A stretch of 64,000 nt of DNA from positions 9,843,504 through 9,907,503 of the forward strand of contig NC_088298.1 of NCBI RefSeq assembly GCF_032854445.1. Direction: 5' to 3'. Below the pieces are notes generated by a model. That model was given only the letters and a program-made list of their open reading frames with translations. It ran no database searches and was not told where the DNA came from. A program made the translations under genes and the position numbers. Position 1 is the first letter of the stretch; the number at the start of each line of letters is the position of its first letter. The DNA is from Liolophura sinensis. Its lineage: Eukaryota > Mollusca > Polyplacophora > Chitonida > Chitonidae. Positions 11,058-23,334 of the stretch are shown in pieces.

Positions 11058-12002
11058 AGTCACAGAAAGGTGAAATACTCTCTTTTCACAAAACATCACT
11101 ACACTCTCACTTCACAGAAAGCTTTTCAATGAATAACGTCTAATATTGCAGTTTATACTGATGCCGCTGAATCTAAACGTCGAATCAAGACATTCGTACA
11201 CCAGCCGTCAATCAAAATGGGCGTTCAGGTAAGTAATATCAAGGCCAGTTCTCTGAATGACGTTTAACAACAACCACTAATTATAATAAAACACAGAATG
11301 GTCTAGAAATACTCAAAATGCTGTGTTGTCATCATATTTAACATACAATCACATTAAAACAATTCAAATACACCAGACCTTGGGAATGCTCCAGTATGGG
11401 GTGGCTGAAGAGGTACAGAATTTATTTTCTATAGGCATGATTTGTAGCATGACTTGATCACATCTTTGATTTAATATTCGCTTATCAAAGTTCTCATTTG
11501 TCACCATTTCATATGGGAAACAGAAAGATACAACTGCACGATAGACTACTTTATCAGTACGACCGTTCGCAAATGTGAACGAAAAATATACTGAGTTGGC
11601 GACTTCAACAGTTGGAGAGATCCAATTCTGACTTACACGCCTTCTGTATTTGTCCGCATAACTACTATACGGTGCTTTACAAGGCAGTCCGCGTTCTCGC
11701 GTCTAACCGTCTCTGTACTTTGCCTTTACATCGGGGTGGTTTCCAACAGGCCTAATTTACATGGTATTTTCTACTGTTATAGGTAAGTGAAGCACTCCTA
11801 TATTCACCTGGTATCTCAGTTCAAATGAGCACCACACGGGTCTAGAATATTTTGTATAAAAACATTTATTGGCCGCTCCGAGTCAATAATAGCCAGAGCA
11901 GTTTGAAAAACAACGTTAAACAAAAACCACTAAAGAATTAACGAAGTATAAATTAAAGCAGGTTTATGCAAGAAGTAGTCAACGGTTTCAATGGTGATGG
12001 CG
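11058..12002. other. No gene recognised
   Basis: AT-rich sequence with no convincing exon, repeat or RNA gene. Confidence 0.35.
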
Positions 12003-12046
12003 AAACCCACACCTATCCGCCGGTTTCTGGAAGCCCTTCCCATGTG
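12003..12046 (-). mobile_element. Possible SINE relic
   Basis: GAAACCCACACCTATCCGCC...CCTTCCCA resembles the SINE centre in minus orientation (GAAACCCACGACCATCCGCA...CCTTCCCA). Only about 45 bp align and both ends are lost. Confidence 0.35.
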
Positions 12047-14088
12047 ATGATGGGGAAAGACATCAGTAAGGCTTCTGAGTAACGCGTCATCCACGGAAGG
12101 AGAGACGTGAGGCAGCTCAAATCAGTCATTACCCATCGGCCTTCTTGATAGGCCATCAAAATCATACTGATATCGGGAGTCTCAGTGTCTGGAGCCACAA
12201 AGACGGCCGTGTTCTCTGCCAACAGTTGCTCCGTACCGGACGTCAATTCCAGCGTACAGGAAAAGGCCGACTCCAACATCGGTAAATTTTCTTGGACGTT
12301 AGTGATGGCGTTGCTCCGCTGCTTGTCGAGAGAGCTGTGGTTACCACAGTTGTGATATTAGACTCTTCTACAAGAACCTGGTAGTAATAATTCTTGCAGA
12401 CAAATGGTACTACGATACTGTGTCTTGCACAAGAAGAATTCTTTCAGAAAAAATGGCATATAGCACTGACGGATTCCCTGCAATGACCTGGGCTAACTTA
12501 GGACCAGAATGAAAATGTTAAACCCAATTTAAACGGTTGATGAGTTGGTGATAGAAATCAAGGAGTTCAGAGTCACTTTAATAAAGCGTATGTTCAAGAA
12601 CTATATATACAACTTTTAAACAATCCCGCATATAATTCAGCGTGTACGAACTGAAGTGAATTGAAGAGGCCACATTTCACCGATTACGTGTGACCATTTG
12701 CCAACTATCACATCGTCTTCGCTCTAATTTTTTCCTATGCTCTTAATTATATCTTTCCAAGCGTACGTATGTGCACATGAAGTACTTATAATGCTTGTTG
12801 TTGTTGAAGATAGTCGTTTGTTAAAAATTCTTTTTGAATAATTAATTGTAATGAATTTTTTCTTACTACCATCACGTGCCGAGTTCATATAAGCCACGTT
12901 ATTCGAAAATGCAGGTTCCTACAAGGTGAATTAGGTTTTTATCAAATTGAAAATGTTTTCATCAAATTGAAACTGTTTTCGTCAAATTTCTGGTATACAT
13001 GGTAACAGTTTGTAATTTTAGAGTTTCACACATAAAAGTAGTTAAATCCTATTACACTGCGGGTATCAAAATATACACTTATGTCACAGCCTATGCACTA
13101 TCGCTAGCATGGCATTTGAATACTAATTTCACTCATTCGCGTTGAACATACCTCGAGCCATTGCGACATCAATGAAAACCTTTGACTGCTCCTCATTGCA
13201 AGATTTATTATATATTATTTATTTGTTTGGAGAGACCACTCATTGCAAGATGTCGCCCTGATCTGGTACTTTATATGTTTTTTTTTAGTTCTTTGATGAC
13301 TTGTGTTAAAAGTCGTTTTGGGAGTTGGCCTTGCTAATATTGCCCTGGAACATCCATGTTGTCGGCCGGTACATGAATGTCTGTTCGACGCGTTGACTCA
13401 CAAAAGCTATCAATCCAAATATTTCTTTGTATTCCCTAATACGTCATTTCATAACACGACGCCACCTAACACGCACACAAGCAGTGGAGTAGAAAACAGG
13501 GGTATTCGTTCAGATTGTAGAATGTACATCTCCATCACCGCCTTGCCTATTTAGCTTACTAGCGTACTGACACTGATTAAAGAGTTGTGGGCGAGACTTC
13601 CACGCCAGCCACGGAAACCGTGAGGTTTGCGGTTGTGCTGGTCCTGGCGAGGGTATCAGTCTTTACGTAGCATCTCTAACCAAACCTACCACGAGACCTA
13701 CAGAGCTTTTTTACTTTGGGACGAAGGTACAACGCTCCTTTCCGGGTGGGTTGGGCAATTCAAGGGTTGTTTATAATATTATCACCGCCATGTATCTTTG
13801 TAATTTTTACGTTTGTTTTCTCATTCGTAGTACTATTTATACTGCCACTAAGTATCTAATATGTACTCCTGGTTATACGAGTAACCTCCAAACCAAGAGT
13901 CAACACATTTAATTTACTTTCCTTCTGTAGCAGCATGCCGACTTAATCTCTCCTCAACTCTACCGCATCACAATTTACTATTATGACTAAAATTTTTCAA
14001 ACCGAATCTGTCAACTACTGGTTTTATCCGCTGCGTAAGTAAATGCGTTGATTAATAAAAATAAATTAACATAATAGCTTAGTCGATA
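12047..14088. other. 2 kb without a supported gene
   Basis: A minus-strand open frame at 12013-12279, extendable upstream to about 12350, has protein-like composition, but I recognise no domain and its end overlaps a SINE relic. The 23-nt string at 12690-12712 is an exact repeat of 1148-1170. The rest is AT-rich with nothing recognisable. Confidence 0.3.
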
Positions 14089-14408
14089 GAATGAATGAAT
14101 GAATGATTATGGCTTAACGCCACATCGGCAATATTTCAGCCATATCGTGGCGAGAACAAGGCGAAAACGCGAGACGGTTAAGGTTTTCGACATGATAATA
14201 TGAACATCAAAAGTAAAACAAAAAGTACAGACATGTTTAAAATCGTATAAAAGAAAAATAAAAGTTAAAACTCGAAAACCAGGGTTATAGTACATGTATA
14301 AATATATATGTATATAACTGTTTATCTATAGATATATATATGACAATTAAAATTTATATTTTATGATATAGGCCTTTGCCTCCCTGTCCACGACTGTGTT
14401 TCCATGGA
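14089..14408 (-). mobile_element. LINE copy D, 3' segment (interrupted by copy A)
   Basis: A (GAAT)n tail, the CGCCAC/GTGGCG stem-loop and 3' UTR of the older tail type shared with copies B and F. Near 14374 it jumps from the UTR to RNase H sequence (CCTCCCTGTCCACGACTGTG), so about 0.5 kb is deleted internally. At 14408 it is cut by copy A and resumes at 20319. The duplicated GTTTCCATGGA marks the junctions. Confidence 0.85.
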
Positions 14409-14668
14409 ATGAATGAATGAATGATTATGGCTTTACGCCACATCGGCAATATTTCAGCCATATCGTGGCGAGAACATGTTTAAAACCAGGAATCAGTATA
14501 TGGTTTTCAAGACTGAAGTATGAACATACAAAACAAATGAAAAATGACAGACATGTTTAAAACTAGGTAAAACAATCAAAGCTCTTTAAAAACTTGAAAA
14601 CCACAAAGCTTTTGAAATTTTAATTTGTATATATGAACTAGAAATATCTATGTGAAATAAAAATGAAA

Positions 14669-17600
14669 TTATATCTTATGATATAATCCAATATGTTTTA
14701 AGTAATTAATGACAGTATCGCCAGCGACACTGTCAAATAAATCAAATATAGAGCTGACTGTGTAGAATCTTTGCCTAATATGAGCAAAGTCCACACAGTC
14801 AAGGAGAATATGTTTGATGCCGTACTGGGCATTACAACCAACACACTCAGGAGCACTGCTCCCATCTAGGATAAAATTGTGTGTTAGACGAGAATGCCCA
14901 ATACGGCACCTTGTTAGAACTACTTGGTCCCTACGAGACCTATTAAGAATATAAGAATTATTGCCAATGACAGGATGAATAGCATGCAATTTGTTGTGGA
15001 TCTGCAAATCCCATTCACCCTGCCAAAGGCGACGAATATATTTAAGAATATCAGATCTAAAATCAGTGTAACAAATTTCATCTTCGATATGGGTTTATTA
15101 AGGGCAGCTTTCGCCTCCCTGTCCACGACTGTGTTTCCATGGATACCAATGTGACTTGGTATCCAACAGAATACAATATCTTTACCTCTTTTAATTAGAT
15201 TTTTATGTACGGCTAATATCTCAAGGATGGAAGGATTTTTAAATTTATTATTCTGAATTGCCAAAAGGCAAGAGAGCGAGTCCGTGCAGATCACAGCCCT
15301 CTGGGCATGCCCAGCAGAAACATATGACAAAGCCAGAAGTATAGCTCTGGCCTCTGCAGAAAAGATTGAAGATGAGGATGGAAGACGAAGAGAAGTGACC
15401 CGCTGTTCCAAGACAGCCGCAGCCGCAACCCTCTCCCCATCCTTCGACCCGTCAGTATATACAAATTTATAATCTGGATAATTAGCCTTTATCTCAGAAA
15501 AACTTTGCTGAATTATTAGAGGATTCGTATTTCTTTTGTTATGTTTACGTAGATCAAATATCAATTTAGGTTGTGGGAGAAGCCAGGGAGGAGACTCCGG
15601 AAAAGAAACCGGAGCTATATTCTCAAGCTCGATGCCAGCTCCCACAACGTGGTCCCGAACACGAAGACCGAACAAAGGAATCTTATTAGGACATTTGTTA
15701 TATTTGTCTACATATAACGGATTGAAAACACAGTCATAGGGAGGGTTTGTTGGGTGTGCTTTAAGCTTTGTAGTATATTGAAGGCATAGTTTTATACGCC
15801 TGAGATGTAAAGAAGGCTCATTAGCTTTGATGTATAAACTTTTTACTGGTGAGGTTCTAAATGCACCAAGGCTGAGCCTCAAACCTTGGTGATGGACAGG
15901 ATCCAACATTTTAAGATAGGATTTCCTTGCAGAACCATAAATGATGGACCCAAAGTCCAATTTAGACCTCACCAGAGAACGATATAAATTAAGTAAAACT
16001 GATCGGTCAGCACCCCAATCGGTACTAGACACGACCTTGATTATATCGAGAGCCTTTGTGCATTTAGCTTTAAGCATTTTTATATGAGGTATAAAGGATA
16101 ATTTTTTATCAAATATAACCCCTAAAAATTTATTTTCCCCAACAATCTTCACTGGTTCTCCACAAAATTTAAGCTCAGGGTCTAGATGAAGATTCCGTTT
16201 ATTACAGAAATGCATACCGACGGTTTTAGATGTGAAAAATCTAAAACCGTTGGCAACTGCCCATTTCTCAATCTTGTTGAGACAAAGCTGCAGTTGCCGC
16301 TCGATGTTATTCATATTTTTAGCCCGGTAGCATATAAGGAAATCATCTACGTATAAAGAACCCTCAGTGCCAGATGTCAACGTTTTAGCTAAGCTATTAA
16401 TTTTTATGCTGAACAGTGTTGGCGAAAGAATACTGCCCTGGGGAACCCATCTCCTGCTCATGCGAATCAGAAAGAGTGGACCCCACCCGTACCTTAAACC
16501 GACGATCAGATAGAAATTCGGATATAAATGATGGTAAGCGGCCTTTAAGACCCATATCAGAAAGGTCCTTTAAAATACCATATTTCCATGTGGTGTCGTA
16601 GGCCTTTTCAAGGTCAAAAAATATCGACACCACATGTTCATTATTAATAAAACCGTCACGAATAAAAGTTTCGAAACGGACAAGGTGATCTAAAGTAGAT
16701 CGACCTTGACGAAAACCACATTGTATATTAGATAGTAACTTGTTGGTTTCAAGAAACCAAACAAGCCTATCATTTATCATCCGTTCCATAGTCTTACAGA
16801 CGCAGCTGGTAAGAGCTATGGGACGGTAATTATTTGGATCAGTATGATCCTTACCCGGTTTAGGGACCGGGATAATACACGCCTCCCTCCAAGTCGGCGG
16901 AAAATTACCAGTTTGCCAAATGTCATTAAGTAAATCCAAGAGAGTCTCAAGTGGCTCAGATGGTAAATGATTCAGAAGCTTATAATATATATTATCAGGG
17001 CCACACGCAGTATCGTGTGCCTTTTTAAGAGAAGTTTTAAGTTCCTCAATTGAAAAACGTCGATTATAATCTTCTAAATGTTTAGAAGAAAAAGGCAATT
17101 TAATTTTCTCCTTATGTTTATTAATACGTCGAAACTCAGAAGTGTAATTCTCAGAAGAAGATTTCTGAGATATTGTTTCAGCTAGTTTATTCGCTATTTC
17201 AGATGGCGATGTTAATAGGGTATCGCCATCTTTTAAATGCTGAATTTTGGCTTTGTTGTTTTTGCCCTTAAGCTTCTGAACCATGTTCCAGACCTTACGC
17301 ATGGGTGTTTTTGACGTAATGCCTGAAACAAAGTTCCGCCAACAAGAACGTCTCTTAGACTTAATTAATCGGCGAGCCTTAGTTCCGAATATACGGACCT
17401 GGTTTAAATTATTATTATCAGGACAATGATTAAATCTGCGCTCGGCCTTTTTGCGATCCTTTATGGCTTTGCGACAGTCATCGTCGTACCAGGGTTTACT
17501 TTTGGATTTTGGATTTGTCGAGGTCTTAGGTATGGTTCTATCAGCTGCTGTTAATATAAGTTCATTAAATTTTAAAAGAGGATCTTCTGCAGCATTGAGA

Positions 17601-18361
17601 TTCTCTGGAGTGATGTCAGCCTCACAGAACATCTCAAATGCCATCCAGTCTGCCTTATCGAACTTCCACCTAGCCATACGTTCTAAGGAATTAGACGTGA
17701 GATGCTCTAGGATAATAGGAAAATGGTCACTACCACAAAGATCATCATACACCTTCCAAGAAAAATCCAGGAGAAGTGATGGATCCGTGATAGTGAGATC
17801 AATAGCAGAATATGAACCATTACCAGGATGTAAATAGGTATTAGAACCATCATTGAAATAACACAGTCCATCAGAAGATAAAACGTTTTCGAGTTGTCTG
17901 CCCTTATCATTTATGTTATTACTGCCCCATAGGGGGTTATGGGCATTAAAATCACCCATTATTATAAAAGGTTTAGGTAACTGTTCTGTTAAATTATGCA
18001 GTTGGGAAGCTGTCATGGAGGAACGAGGAGGAATATAAACAGAACATAATGTAATAGTTTCAGACAAAGAAACACGTACGGCAACAGCCTGGAGCTCCGT
18101 ATCAAGAGCAACAGGGCTATGAATAATATTATTATTGATAAAGATAGAGGAGCCACCACAAGCTCTCTCTTCATCATTAGAATAGGTACTGTATAAAGAA
18201 TAATTTTTCAGAGATATTTTATCTTTGTCAGATATCTTCAGGTGAGTCTCCTGAAGACAAAGGGCAATTGGATTTAGAGATTGGACTAGCTGTGTTACTT
18301 CAATAAAATTTACCTTAAGACCTCGACAATTCCACTGTATAATTTTGTCATTTATAGACAT
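14669..18361 (-). pseudogene. LINE copy A ORF2: AP endonuclease-RT-RNase H, two frameshifts
   Basis: The intact 654-residue N-terminal part begins at the ATG overlapping the ORF1 stop. AP-endonuclease motifs: QWNCRGLKVNF, LCLQETHL, IMGDFNAHNPLW and GSDHFPI. RT motifs: NNYRPIALTSCVCKTMERM, QCGFRQGRST and FFDLEKAYDTTW. A frameshift near 16440 moves the frame within the conserved GVPQGSILSP block. The next piece (16461-14920) has SLYVDDFLICY (catalytic YVDD) and RNase H motifs YTDGSKDGE, SAEARAILLAL, CTDSLSCLL and IPSHIGIHGN. A second shift near 15080 precedes the C-terminal zinc-knuckle piece (15007-14669). The protein would not be made whole. Confidence 0.85.
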
Positions 18362-19665
18362 TATGGAGGGAGACGTATAGGGGATTTACTTTTTTGTTTG
18401 GACCGAGAACGACTTTCCTTGGGAGATGTGCTGTTCGATCTCCCCGGTGCGGGTGATGTATCCATCACGCACGCATCCAACGCCGAAGGACCAGCGTCCT
18501 CCAGCAACCCAAACCTATTAAAAGTTTGGATCAGATCCCTAGTGACCTTAGACGGACGGTCTGAAGGGCCACTAGGTTTACGGCTATGCTGATTAGATCC
18601 TTTTTGAGTTGATTTAGGTATATTTTTGTCAGCAGGATTAGCGGTGTTATTATTCTGTTTTACAGTATTAGATTGAACTGTCTGCGTAGAGCAAGACGAA
18701 GACGTAGTTTTATCAACAGGTTTAGCTATTGCTGGCACAGTTATTGTTTTAGGTTTATCGTCACCAATGGGCCAAGTTAAAGTTGTTTGTGTGCTAACAG
18801 ATGTTGACACTTTCTTGACCACATTGGCGAAGGAAGTTTTCAGAGCATTATCCGGAAGAGCGATCAGTCGTCGTGCTTCTTGGTACGATATATTGTTTTT
18901 AATTTTACACTGAACAATCTGTTTCTCTTTTATAAAGAGAGAACAGTCCTTAGAGGAGGCCATATGGGCCTCGCCACAATTGAAACATTTAATTTTATTA
19001 CTACAGTCAAAGCCCTCATGGCCTTCTTCTGCACATCTAAAGCAGACGAGTTTGTTCCGGCACTGACCCCTGCCATGGCCAAACCTCTGGCAGGAGAAAC
19101 ACCGGGTCGGGTAGGGTATGAATAAATCGACCCGTACACTGTAAGGCCCAACAAAGATAGATGTTGGCAGTGAAGGTCTATCAAATGTTAATAGATAGGT
19201 ATTTGTATTAATGAGATTTCCATCTCGTTTAATGGCGAACCGTTTAACACTGGTTACGCCCTGGGTTTTAAGTTCATCTGTTATTTCTTGTTCTGTCATT
19301 TGGTTTAGGTCCTGATCCCTATCCCGAATAATGCCCTGAGAGCAGTTTAAGGTGTTATGTGGAGTGACCGAAACATTATGTTCTCCAATATTATGAATTT
19401 TCATTAAATTAAGATATTGTTGTTTTCTAAATACTTCTAACAAAATGTTACCAGACTTCATCTTTTTTACCTGTTTTAAATTTCCTGCATAACTTTCTAG
19501 AGTTTTTTTTAATAAGAATGGGTTTATTTTATTTGCAGCTTTATTTTCATTTTTACTTGTTATTACAAGAAAGGCTGGAAAATGATTATTTGCTCCCTCT
19601 AAATCTAGCGATAACTCATTTTTCCTTTTTTTACACACTACTGGGGAAGGTTGTGATAAAGACAT
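18361..19665 (-). CDS. LINE copy A ORF1: nucleic-acid-binding Gag-like protein with CCHC knuckles
   Basis: Intact 434-residue frame. The N-terminal region (about 28-190) resembles the RRM-like part of LINE ORF1 proteins (FPAFLVITSKNEN, VKKMKSGNILLEV). Three consecutive CCHC knuckles follow: CFSCQRFGHGRGQC, CFRCAEEGHEGFDC and CFNCGEAHMASSKDC, around residues 193-245. The C-terminus is low complexity, basic and Ser/Pro-rich. It should bind element RNA to form the RNP. The start MSLSQPSP follows the 5' UTR directly. The stop TAA shares its last base with the ORF2 ATG (TAATG at 18363-18359), suggesting termination-reinitiation. Intact here although ORF2 is broken. Confidence 0.88.
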   Translation of the reverse strand: MSLSQPSPVVCKKRKNELSLDLEGANNHFPAFLVITSKNENKAANKINPFLLKKTLESYAGNLKQVKKMKSGNILLEVFRKQQYLNLMKIHNIGEHNVSVTPHNTLNCSQGIIRDRDQDLNQMTEQEITDELKTQGVTSVKRFAIKRDGNLINTNTYLLTFDRPSLPTSIFVGPYSVRVDLFIPYPTRCFSCQRFGHGRGQCRNKLVCFRCAEEGHEGFDCSNKIKCFNCGEAHMASSKDCSLFIKEKQIVQCKIKNNISYQEARRLIALPDNALKTSFANVVKKVSTSVSTQTTLTWPIGDDKPKTITVPAIAKPVDKTTSSSCSTQTVQSNTVKQNNNTANPADKNIPKSTQKGSNQHSRKPSGPSDRPSKVTRDLIQTFNRFGLLEDAGPSALDACVMDTSPAPGRSNSTSPKESRSRSKQKSKSPIRLPP

Positions 19666-20318
19666 ACTGTGTTTGTGTTAATTTCACCCTACGTGTCCCC
19701 CACCCACCACGGAGTGCCAACAAGGGCGGTGTCAGAGCCTGCGGATATCCAGCAGGATACACACCGAGGATTCCACGAAAGGTATACTCAGATAGCCGCC
19801 TAGATGAGTTAACCAAATTTCCACCACGAACTCCTCCCTTATTCACCCGTGGAAAAAAGGTCACACATCAGATACCCACTATCCAATTGACCCATGAGCC
19901 ACCGCCCCAAACTATAGTCCCGCAAACCAGATTTTAGTCAATGTGGCAATTCGCTCTTTGGAGATGTTGATAACAAGTTTGGGACTACGAAGAGGCAAGA
20001 CATGACCAGCCGATTGATCGAACCGGGCCCATCCGACCTCCCGTCTCTCTCCAAGTAAGGGCCAAAGCGGAGTGTTGGGCGTGAGGATCTCGCAAGACCA
20101 ACACACCCTCAGCCACCAGGATCCCGTCCTCGGAGATTACGGGTCGCAACCCACGGCAAACAGGTCGCTTCTTGGTTGCCTCTCACACAACCGAGAAGAT
20201 GTGAGCCTATTATATTCACCGGGCTCACACAGGAGAGCTCTAGGTTAGTCGACTTTTACGACAGGCTTGCCTAGAGGGCTGAGGTCCTATTCTTATCACC
20301 CCGAAAACCCCACGGGGG

Positions 20319-21686
20319 GTTTCCATGGATACCAGTATGACTTGGTATCCAGCAGAATATGATATCTTTACCTCTTTTAATTTGTTTTCTATGTATGGCT
20401 AATATTTCGGGGATCAAGGGATTTTTAAATTTATTATTCTAAATTGCCAAAAGACAAAAAAGCGAGTCGCTGCATATCACTGCCCTCTGGGCATGCCCAG
20501 AAGAAACATATGATAAGGCCAAGAGTATAGCCCTGGCCTCTGCAGAAAAGATTGATGAAGAGGATGGAAGACGAAGAGAAGTAACTCGCTGCTCTAAAAC
20601 AGCTGCAGCTGCAACTCTGTCCCCATTGTTTGACCCATCAGTATATATAAATTTATAATCCATATAATCAGCCTTGATTTCAGCAAAACTTTGCTGAATT
20701 ATAACAGGATTTGTATTGGATTTATTATATTGACGTAGATCAAATATCAATTTAGTTTGTAGAAGCCATGGAGGCGACTCCGGAAAAGAAACCGGAGCTA
20801 TGTCCCCAACTTTAATGTTGGCTTCCACAGTATGGTCCTTAACACGAACATCGAACGAAGGGATCTTGTTAGGACATTTAGTATATTTGTCTACATATAA
20901 TGGATTGAAAACACAGTCGTAGGCAGGGACTGCTGGATGAACTTTAAGCTTAGTAGCATATTGAAGGCTCAGTTTTGTACGTCGGTGATATAAAGAAGGC
21001 TCATTTGCCTCCACGTATAAACTTTCTACTGGTGAGGTTCTAAAAGCACCAAGGCTGAGCCTCAAACCTTGATGATGGACAGGTCCAACATTTTAATGTA
21101 CGACTTCCTCGCGGAGCCGTAAATGATGGATCCATAGTCCAATTTAGACCTCACCAGAGAACGATACAAGTTAAGTAAAACTGATCGGTCAGCACCCCAA
21201 TCGGTGCTAGACACGACCTTAATTATATCGAGAGCCTTTGTACATTTAGCTTTAAGCATTTTAATATGAGGTATAAAAGATAGCTTACTATCAAATATTA
21301 TACCTAAAAATTTTGTTTCTCCAACAATTTTAATCTGTTCACCACAAAAATTAATCTGAGGGTAAAGATGAAGTTTCCGTTTATTACAAAAATGCATACC
21401 GACGGTCTTAGACGTTGAATATCTAAAGCCGTTTTCAATTGCCCATTTCTCGATCTTATTGAGACAAAGCTGCAGCTGACGTTCGATATTATTCATATTT
21501 TTAGCTCGGTAGCATATAAGGAAATCATCCACGTATAAAGAACCCTCTGTGCCACATGTTAATGTTTTTGCTAGGCTATTTATTTTTATGCTGAACAGAG
21601 TTGGTGATAGAATGCTGCCCTGGGGTACACCCATTTCCTGCTCATAAGAGTCAGAAAGAGTGGAACCCACCCGTACCTTAAATTCA
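20319..21686 (-). mobile_element. LINE copy D, 5' segment with broken ORF2
   Basis: Continuation of the LINE interrupted by copy A. Frames 21670-21062 and 21065-20439 cover RT (EMGVPQGSILSPTLFS, SLYVDDFLICYRA) through RNase H (YTDGSNNGD, SAEARAILLALSYV). A frameshift at about 21063 separates RT from the connection region. Homology stops at about 21686 inside the RT domain, so the copy is 5'-truncated or deleted. It must predate copy A, which lies in it. Confidence 0.85.
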
Positions 21687-21825
21687 TCTTCAGAAGTTTT
21701 AGCTTTTCGGCATTTCTTTAAATTGTGGCCTACTTCAAACCGCGATTATACGGAACCTAAATGTCACATTTCATTGTTAACAGGGGATTATCAACAGGCA
21801 ATAAACCTTTCTTTAGGGCTTTTTT

Positions 21826-22163
21826 GTTGGAGATATGAGAGCAAAATTTGCAGAGGCTTCCATTCTTGGATTAACCGCGACAGGTAGCAAGACCTCGCTT
21901 AAGACAGTGAAGTCCCTGGTAGCTATGAAGAACCCCTATGAACATAATAAATCTCCTGATCGCCCAAATATTCGTTTGTTCACACAGAGAGTGCAGAGAG
22001 ATAGTGTGATGCAGTGGCTCATTGAAGGCGTTATAACTCACGGCAATAAGTACCCCAAAACAATGGTGTATTGTAAGACCATCAAGAGGAGTGCAGAATT
22101 GTATAGACATTTTGAGGAAGCCATGAGTGAAAACACTGTGTACTTATCAAAAACAAAACAGTT
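21826..22163 (+). pseudogene. RecQ-family DNA helicase fragment
   Basis: About 110 residues match the region between motif III and motif IV of RecQ helicases. MRAKFAEASILGLTATGS contains the LTATG motif, SPDRPNIRLFTQRVQRDS the post-motif loop, and YPKTMVYCKTIKRSAELY the KTIVYC-like start of the second RecA lobe. Walker A/B exons and the zinc-binding domain are absent. It ends at 22163 where a LINE tail begins. RecQ-like fragments of this kind are multi-copy in many marine invertebrates, so this may be a retained gene piece or mobile-element cargo. Confidence 0.6.
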
Positions 22164-22312
22164 TGAATGAATGAATGATTATGGCTTAACGCCACTCAAT
22201 ACGGCACCTTGTTAAAACCACTTGGTGTCTACGATACATGTCAAGAGTATAAGAATTACAGCCAGTGGCATGCAGTTTGTTATGGAACTGCAACTCCCAT
22301 TCACCCTCCATC
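22164..22312 (-). mobile_element. LINE relic H: tail plus ORF2 C-terminal snippet
   Basis: GAATGAATGAATGATTATGG and GCTTAACGCCAC (tail, half of the stem-loop) jump directly to the ORF2 C-terminal region (CAATACGGCACCTTGTTAAA). This implies an internal deletion. The element end is near 22312 and no target duplication is visible. Confidence 0.75.
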
Positions 22313-22943
22313 TTGAATAGACCAGTATACAGTCAGTTTATGTATACGGACGACTTTGGTAATATTGGGATTAGTCTGACTTTGTCAACATTGACCAGGT
22401 ACTACGATGCCGTCGCAGACGGGGGACGAAAGAGACGTTTATATCTGACAGCGGGATTTGGAGAAGCATGGCAGGCAGGTAAGAGCAGCCGTAAGCCCGG
22501 AGGTACCACCACAGAAGGGCGCTAATTGAAGAATCTGAAGTGCAAACTTCACCAGGAAATAAGGCCAGGCCGAATTATCACCCGCGTGCCCTCGAGATGG
22601 AGTACAATATCCTAGACACGTTTGTGTCTGGTTGAGGAGTACACTGTACAGGGCCCACACTGTAAGAAATAAATGCAAATTTACAGCCTGAAGCACTGTA
22701 TATTGTTACAGTGAATCATGTAAATATTTTACAACATTTTCCAGCGCAATTCTGCATTTATATGGTGTAATTTTACTCTAGTCGATGTGCATTTACAACA
22801 GTGTATGCTAAAAACTGTAGTGACTTGACCATTTACAGTGCACTTGGCTGTAAATGTAATTACAGCGGTTTTCTTGGTAGATATGTAACAACAGTAATCA
22901 GTGTTATTGTACAATATTCCCTTTGACTTACATTAATTTCGCA
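22313..22943. other. Spacer with a possible MITE
   Basis: Between about 22655 and 22880 there are repeated, partly inverted CTGTAA / TTACAG motifs (ACACTGTAAGAAATAAATGC near the left, GCTGTAAATGTAATTACAGC near the right). They resemble the imperfect termini of short nonautonomous DNA transposons. Ends and target duplication are unclear. No coding gene is seen in the rest. Confidence 0.3.
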
Positions 22944-22966
22944 CAGTACAACAAAAAAGTGACCAC
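22944..22966. repeat. Left member of a 23-bp perfect inverted repeat pair
   Basis: Begins CAGTACAAC, as Tc1/mariner termini often do. Its exact reverse complement is at 30246-30268. The right copy is followed by TA; the left is preceded by CA (one change from TA). The pair encloses the BEN-domain gene and a transposase C-terminus. Confidence 0.7.
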
Positions 22967-23334
22967 TCTGAACACGCGTGTCATATGGGTACCACACGGC
23001 TGATACACGCGTGTGGAATGCATTACGTCAGGCAGACAGGCACTGCCTGGCAGGCTTTGCCTGCTTGAACAACACGGCTACGATATGCGTGTGGAGAAAA
23101 CCACACGGATATCACACACGTGTGATTACAAATAAAACTGTAATAAAAATACCTAATAGTAGTTTGTTTTGTTTTCTTTTTATGACCAGTTTTTATTGCG
23201 ATGTCAATCGTGTATTAAAAACGTTGTTTTATTACGACAAGCTATCTACGTTGCCGTCGGTCGGCCGCGCACTTTTTAAATTTCTGCCCAGCTTGACAGA
23301 TGTCCGCTGAGAACTGTGCTAAACATATAAGAAG

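Larger units (their letters stand above)
14409..20318 (-). mobile_element. LINE copy A, full length with 5' UTR, ORF1, ORF2 and tail
   Basis: Complete non-LTR retrotransposon read toward lower coordinates. The 5' end CCCCCGTGGGG is at 20318, followed by a 0.65-kb 5' UTR, ORF1 19665-18361, ORF2 from 18361, 3' UTR, and a (CATT)n tail ending at 14409. Target duplication GTTTCCATGGA lies at 14398-14408 and 20319-20329 inside LINE D. AP endonuclease, RT and RNase H in ORF2 plus a CCHC ORF1 place it among RNase H-bearing two-ORF LINEs of the I/Jockey-type assemblage (I or Nimb-like); the clade is not resolved by eye. Confidence 0.92.

Noticed and set aside
12013-12279. Minus-strand 88-codon frame with protein-like composition
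   Set aside because: No recognisable domain, no clear splice sites, and its end overlaps a SINE relic. Could be a decayed exon but not supportable.
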